Shown: piece by piece, positions 6,267 to 8,751 of the stretch | Position numbering within the stretch: the first letter of the stretch is position 1 | Layout of the letters: every line of letters begins with the position of its first letter | NCBI GenBank assembly: GCA_025061245.1 | Contig: JANZKD010000069.1 | Location: 1 to 8,751, forward strand | Reading direction: 5' to 3' | From: Candidatus Culexmicrobium profundum | GTDB taxonomy: Archaea > Thermoproteota > Methanomethylicia > Culexarchaeales > Culexmicrobiaceae | DNA length: 8,751 nucleotides | Notes under the pieces: model-generated | Told to the model about the DNA's origin: nothing | What the model saw: only the letters and a program-made list of their open reading frames with translations | The model's database searches: none | Made by a program: the position numbers and the translations under genes

Positions 6267-6284
6267 GAGAAACTTTTATTTCTC
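6267..6284 (+). promoter_or_regulatory. TATA-like element inside an inverted repeat, upstream of the P-loop gene
   Basis: CTTTTATTT lies about 38 nt before ATG 6315, predicting transcription from about 6303. The element sits inside a perfect inverted repeat GAGAAA-CTTTTA-TTTCTC, so a dimeric regulator bound here would block TBP. The rest of the 257-bp gap (6049-6305) shows nothing I can support as a gene. Confidence 0.4.
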
Positions 6285-6314
6285 TGTACATCGGACGAAA
6301 TAAAAGTGGTTAAA

Positions 6315-7217
6315 ATGCATTCAATCTTTATTTTTGGATTTTTACCATATTCATCGGGTAAAACTGTTGTGTCTACTGCATTGGCTAGAGGCTTATTGAA
6401 TAGAGGTGTAAGAGTTGGAGTCTTTAAGCCTCGATCCGGTCATAGTATGTGGTATCAATATGATGCCTTTCTAAAATGTAAATCTGAAGGCAAACTTTTT
6501 TGCGAAGACATCATAAAGCTTAAGGAGGCTTCTAAATGCTCTCTCCCATACGAAATACTAAATCCAATCGATGCTTTAATGTCTCCTTTAAATCTCGAAA
6601 CCTTCCTCAAATTAAACTTAGTTGACTGGATGTACACTTTTGAGAGGGAAGTATTTAATCACCTCCTAGTTGAGCGATATACTATGATTAGAAGTGGAGA
6701 AATCATCAACACTCTCCTACTAAATGAAGTTAACCTGAGGGAAAAATTAGTTCTTAGAGATGAAGAGTATATAGATAATTTAAGCAAATCGATGAACAAG
6801 GTAATCCCCATACATAATGTTAATGAGTGGAACTCATATTATGAAAAATTAGCCTCCAAATCAATATGTAGTTGCTACTCAAAACTTAAAGAAAAATATG
6901 AAACACTAATTATTGAAGGATTCAACGACGCCATAGTCCCTGAACTTAAGCTAATATATGAAACTGAAATAGTAATAGGAGTTTCTCCAAGCACAGCTAT
7001 CCTATACGAGGCAAATGAATTTAAAAGAGTTATAGATGGCCTAATAAGTCTTGGAAGCAATGCTAAAACTTTAAGATCAAAAGACATCATCAAATTCACT
7101 AGGAAATATGAAATCCTGAAAATTCCACCACTATCAGACAAAGACTTAAAAGACTACGACACACTTGCACTTAAATTAGAAAAACTTGTAGATGAAATAT
7201 TACTACATCTAAAATAA
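6315..7217 (+). CDS. P-loop NTPase, dethiobiotin-synthetase/CobQ-like fold, function unknown
   Basis: The N-terminus reads IFIFGFLPYSSGKTVVSTAL, a stretched Walker A (G-x6-GKT) of the kind seen in BioD/CobB/MinD-type ATPases, followed by GVRVGVFKPRSGH. A second motif, ETLIIEGFND (around residue 200), is placed like the 'EGaGG' loop that closes the active site of dethiobiotin synthetase. This gives 300 residues, about a third longer than BioD. Cysteines at CSCYS (about 185) could bind metal. The fold suggests ATP-dependent ligation, amidation or partitioning of an unknown partner. ATG 6315 is preferred over GTG 6306, because the GTGGT at 6306-6310 can serve as its Shine-Dalgarno site. It converges with the second 104-residue gene, only 33 bp away, and lies between the two duplicated units. 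Confidence 0.75.
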   Translation: MHSIFIFGFLPYSSGKTVVSTALARGLLNRGVRVGVFKPRSGHSMWYQYDAFLKCKSEGKLFCEDIIKLKEASKCSLPYEILNPIDALMSPLNLETFLKLNLVDWMYTFEREVFNHLLVERYTMIRSGEIINTLLLNEVNLREKLVLRDEEYIDNLSKSMNKVIPIHNVNEWNSYYEKLASKSICSCYSKLKEKYETLIIEGFNDAIVPELKLIYETEIVIGVSPSTAILYEANEFKRVIDGLISLGSNAKTLRSKDIIKFTRKYEILKIPPLSDKDLKDYDTLALKLEKLVDEILLHLK

Positions 7218-7250
7218 CTTAATCATAAGAAAATAGTATTTGGAATCAGT

Positions 7251-7565
7251 TTAATCTTTAGTTGCAATTGTATATCTACATCCAGTATAAAGTAGAGCTT
7301 CATCAATTTTCCTTATAAGACTTAGTAACTGCTTTTTCGTTGGTGTTTGTTTCCATTCAATTACAAAGTCATATTCACCTATTTCCACTGTTCCCTTCCC
7401 AATAATTTTCCCAGTCATCAAATCTATGGACGGTTCTACAACGGAGATTATATGTGTAATCATATTTCCATAACTATATCTTTTCTCCATCTTTTTAAGA
7501 AGATTTTCTAATGATATAAGTCCCTTCTCAATGGAGGGACCATATAATTTTATATAACTTTTCAT
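7251..7565 (-). CDS. Conserved hypothetical protein, 104 residues (copy B)
   Basis: This is the paralog of the protein at 4877-5191: same length, 21 substitutions, no gaps. The best kept parts are the first 13 residues (MKSYIKLYGPSIE), the block EIGEYDFVIEWK, and the C-terminal half of the last helix through TGCRYTI. Variation is concentrated at residues 23-37 and 53-60, probably surface helix and loop positions. ATG 7565 has AAGGTGA (7579-7573) 7 nt upstream. Its divergent partner, a kinase-like gene, is broken here, yet this copy shows no stop or frameshift. It appears to work without its neighbour. The function is unknown. Confidence 0.85.
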   Translation of the reverse strand: MKSYIKLYGPSIEKGLISLENLLKKMEKRYSYGNMITHIISVVEPSIDLMTGKIIGKGTVEIGEYDFVIEWKQTPTKKQLLSLIRKIDEALLYTGCRYTIATKD

Positions 7566-7616
7566 CTATATTTCACCTTAACTTTACAATTCTCAGGATA
7601 ACTATTTATATCTTTT
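7566..7616 (-). promoter_or_regulatory. Promoter and leader of the 104-residue gene, copy B
   Basis: This is the same arrangement as before copy A. The 16 nt at 7566-7581, with AAGGTGA, and the 18 nt at 7599-7616, with TATA box GATATAAATAG, are identical to copy A. The intervening 17 nt are mostly different. Similarity ends beyond 7616, so these elements are probably all the promoter needs. Confidence 0.7.
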
Positions 7617-7707
7617 TAAATTAATTCTCTAAGAATTTTCTCAATCCATAATAAACCACCAGGTACAGCTGATAACTGAAAAGATCACAATTAGCTCCAG
7701 ATATAAA

Positions 7708-7860
7708 TTATTCCTTTTTCCTCTGCATACTCATACCTTTCTTAAGCAAAATAAGACCTAGAGGTAAAATTATTGTAGCAAATACGGATAGAATGCGAGT
7801 ATTCGTTACAATTATATGATATGGCATTTCAACATTAAACAGTAAATTTCTAGTAATCAT
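7708..7860 (-). CDS. Small membrane ORF, 50 residues, possibly a C-terminal gene fragment
   Basis: The ORF runs from ATG 7860 to TAA 7708. After a polar start (MITRNLLFNVEMPYH) comes one hydrophobic span around residues 24-40 (LSVFATIILPLGLILLKK) and a basic end (GMSMQRKKE). A span with 'LPLGL' followed by a lysine/arginine tail is how many archaeal transporter-linked and S-layer-type proteins end, so this may be the surviving tail of a larger gene. It occupies DNA that replaces the 5' half of the kinase-like gene in the second duplicated unit. No Shine-Dalgarno site is visible. Whether it is expressed is unclear. Confidence 0.3.
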   Translation of the reverse strand: MITRNLLFNVEMPYHIIVTNTRILSVFATIILPLGLILLKKGMSMQRKKE

Positions 7861-7884
7861 TTTTATAGTATTTGAAAGGCATTA

Positions 7885-8134
7885 AGCTACTTCCTTTACA
7901 CTTTAATCGTCCATTGGCTGTTGCAGCTATGCTTATAAATGCAATAGGTGATGGCGCTATGGGGATGGTATACTTCTTTCTATTTAAGAAGAAGGATAAG
8001 GCGATTTCATTGTATTCTTCAACTAATCCGAAGGTGAGAATGCACGTAAGACTTTGGTTGGTACTATTGCATTTATCGTTGTTGTCATTCCAATTTCAAC
8101 TCTGATATTTTACTATGCAATCTTAGTGATTTAG
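7885..8134 (+). pseudogene. Degraded paralog of the dolichol/phytol-kinase-like gene
   Basis: From about 7904 the plus strand reads NRPLAVAAMLINAIGDGAMG, then FFLFKKKDKAISLYSSTNPK. This is 32 of 45 identical to the intact gene at 5386-6048. At 8039-8042 one base is missing relative to copy A, and the frame shifts; the match resumes as ARKTLVGTIAFIVVVIPIST. The end, LIFYYAILVI then TAG at 8132, aligns with the last residues of copy A (IISYYLISTI). About 34 residues are missing between, including the DDNLAIP motif. The 5' half (membrane spans and RKIIHF) is absent, and another shift lies near 7895-7903. With these losses it cannot make a working enzyme. Confidence 0.8.
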
Positions 8135-8143
8135 ATGTTTAAA

Positions 8144-8154
8144 TTTTATATTTT
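8144..8154 (+). promoter_or_regulatory. TATA box of the C/D box sRNA
   Basis: TTTTATATTTT is centred about 26 nt before the C box of the guide RNA. That is the usual archaeal TATA-to-start distance, so the RNA is probably transcribed on its own. Confidence 0.55.
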
Positions 8155-8172
8155 AGGTTTTAGTATTGTTAT

Positions 8173-8229
8173 CGGCGATGAGGAATTCAGCCTTGTCTGA
8201 TGGCTGATGAGGGATCAACCGGCTGAGCC
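8173..8229 (+). ncRNA. C/D box sRNA, dual guide for 16S rRNA 2'-O-methylation
   Basis: All four boxes are present in order. They are C box GCGATGA (8175-8181), D' box CTGA (8197-8200), C' box CTGATGA (8204-8210) and D box CTGA (8223-8226). The D'-C' spacer is 3 nt and the C'-D spacer is 12 nt, the archaeal norm; the C-D' spacer is 15 nt. GGC (8174-8176) and GCC (8227-8229) can close the end. The D guide GGATCAACCGG is complementary to CCGGUUGAUCC at the 5' end of archaeal 16S rRNA. By the fifth-nucleotide rule it marks U13 (E. coli numbering). The D' guide TTCAGCCTTGT pairs with GCAAGGCUGAA in helix 27 (one G-U), marking G902. Such RNAs assemble with L7Ae, Nop5 and fibrillarin. The rRNA sequences are from memory of universal archaeal positions. 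Confidence 0.88.
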
Positions 8230-8247
8230 TTTATCTCTATTTTCCTT
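8230..8247 (+). terminator. T-rich tract after the sRNA, possible terminator
   Basis: The 18 nt directly after the closing GCC of the sRNA are pyrimidine-rich (TTTATCTCTATTTTCCTT), as in archaeal termination without a hairpin. The remaining 8248-8358 shows no gene. Confidence 0.35.
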
Positions 8248-8358
8248 AATATCCGAAGATTATCCTACGATGTGAAATCTAGAAGCTTATTGATATATGG
8301 TGAATGTTGATTAAAAATGGTGAAGATAGAGAGATTATTGCCCCATTAAATCATAGTA

Positions 8359-8751
8359 TTATTTCTTCATTTTTATTGCAATTGATGCTACGCTTCCTCC
8401 TGTGGCTACTCTTGAAGATGCATTGATGCTTATTATGTATCCATTCCAGGGGCTTTTTACCTCTCCTATTACTTCTCCAAACACATTCCGAATTACTGCT
8501 ACAACTTCATTTTCATCAACTTTTTCTCCAAGTTTTTTATGTAGCTCAACTAATCCGCCATAATTGCTTTGAATAGTTTCTCTTCTATAACCCTTCTCCT
8601 TAATTACTGGAACTAAATTGTCCAATTCTTCCAATTCTCCATCAATCATACCAGTTTTGATTAATAGGTTTTTTAGGGCTCTATATCCTGCTTCAGCTCC
8701 AATTTCATCTACACCCCTATACCCTGGAAGCTCAACTGTGAAGGAGGGAAT
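8359..8751 (-). CDS. Succinylglutamate desuccinylase/aspartoacylase-family protein, C-terminal part
   Basis: The frame is open to the right edge, so only the last 130 residues are seen. It begins IPSFTVELPGYRG, which matches the family's catalytic 'FTvE' glutamate strand (E7 of the fragment). It continues with the C-terminal beta domain: SNYGGLVELHKKLGEKVDEN, then GEVIGEVKSPWNGYIISI and RVATGGSVASI. That resembles the lipoyl-like 'GG-...-G..V..G..va.i.d.fGe....i.sP.dG.ii' layout of the AstE/AspA family. These are zinc-dependent M14-type amidohydrolases that cleave N-acyl amino acids; the zinc-binding residues lie outside the window, so the substrate is unknown. The ATG at 8649 is internal and not the true start. 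It converges with the sRNA, ending 130 bp from it. Confidence 0.85.
   Translation of the reverse strand: MPSFTVELPGYRGVDEIGAEAGYRALKNLLIKTGMIDGELEELDNLVPVIKEKGYRRETIQSNYGGLVELHKKLGEKVDENEVVAVIRNVFGEVIGEVKSPWNGYIISINASSRVATGGSVASIAIKMKK

Noticed and set aside
8359..8649. Treating the 96-codon ORF from ATG 8649 as a complete small gene
   Set aside because: The frame stays open to base 8751 and encodes the family's FTVELPG strand upstream, so the ATG is internal to a larger gene.

Overview
The window is archaeal and probably from a thermophilic member of the TACK/Thermoproteota group. Three things suggest this: a type I-A style CRISPR adaptation operon (csa1-cas1-cas2-cas4), TATA boxes about 26 nt before short leaders with GGTG Shine-Dalgarno motifs, and a C/D box guide RNA whose two guides fit archaeal 16S rRNA. 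The DNA is AT-rich. The species cannot be named from the sequence alone.

Left part (1-3780, all minus strand). Reading leftward from 3740, the order is: an ACT-like + V4R sensor-type protein, a 37-residue single-helix membrane peptide, csa1, cas1, cas2 and a cas4 cut by the window edge. Csa1 and Cas4 are both RecB-type Fe-S nucleases that trim and orient prespacers for the Cas1-Cas2 integrase, so this is a full spacer-acquisition module. No CRISPR array, csa3 regulator or interference gene lies inside the window. The conserved N-terminus of Cas1 is encoded in frame but has no ATG, GTG or TTG start.

Middle (3781-4876). This stretch is poor in genes. It holds two overlapping small membrane ORFs that resemble each other, and a relic of an archaeal ATPase with an in-frame stop.

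Right part (4877-8134) is built around a duplication. A divergent pair, made of a 104-residue protein of unknown function (minus) and a dolichol/phytol-kinase-like membrane protein (plus), occurs at 4877-6048 and again at 7251-8134. A P-loop ATPase lies between the copies. The two 104-residue proteins are 80% identical and both look intact. The second kinase copy is a wreck: it has lost its 5' half, carries frameshifts and has a 102-bp internal deletion. The two copies of the promoter make a natural footprint, with the TATA block and the Shine-Dalgarno leader kept and the spacer between them diverged.

Right edge (8135-8751). Just past the kinase relic is a C/D box sRNA with its own TATA box. 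Its D guide is complementary to the extreme 5' end of archaeal 16S rRNA. Its D' guide is complementary to helix 27 around position 900. Both sites border the central pseudoknot of the small subunit. The window closes with the C-terminal part of a succinylglutamate desuccinylase/aspartoacylase-family protein on the minus strand.
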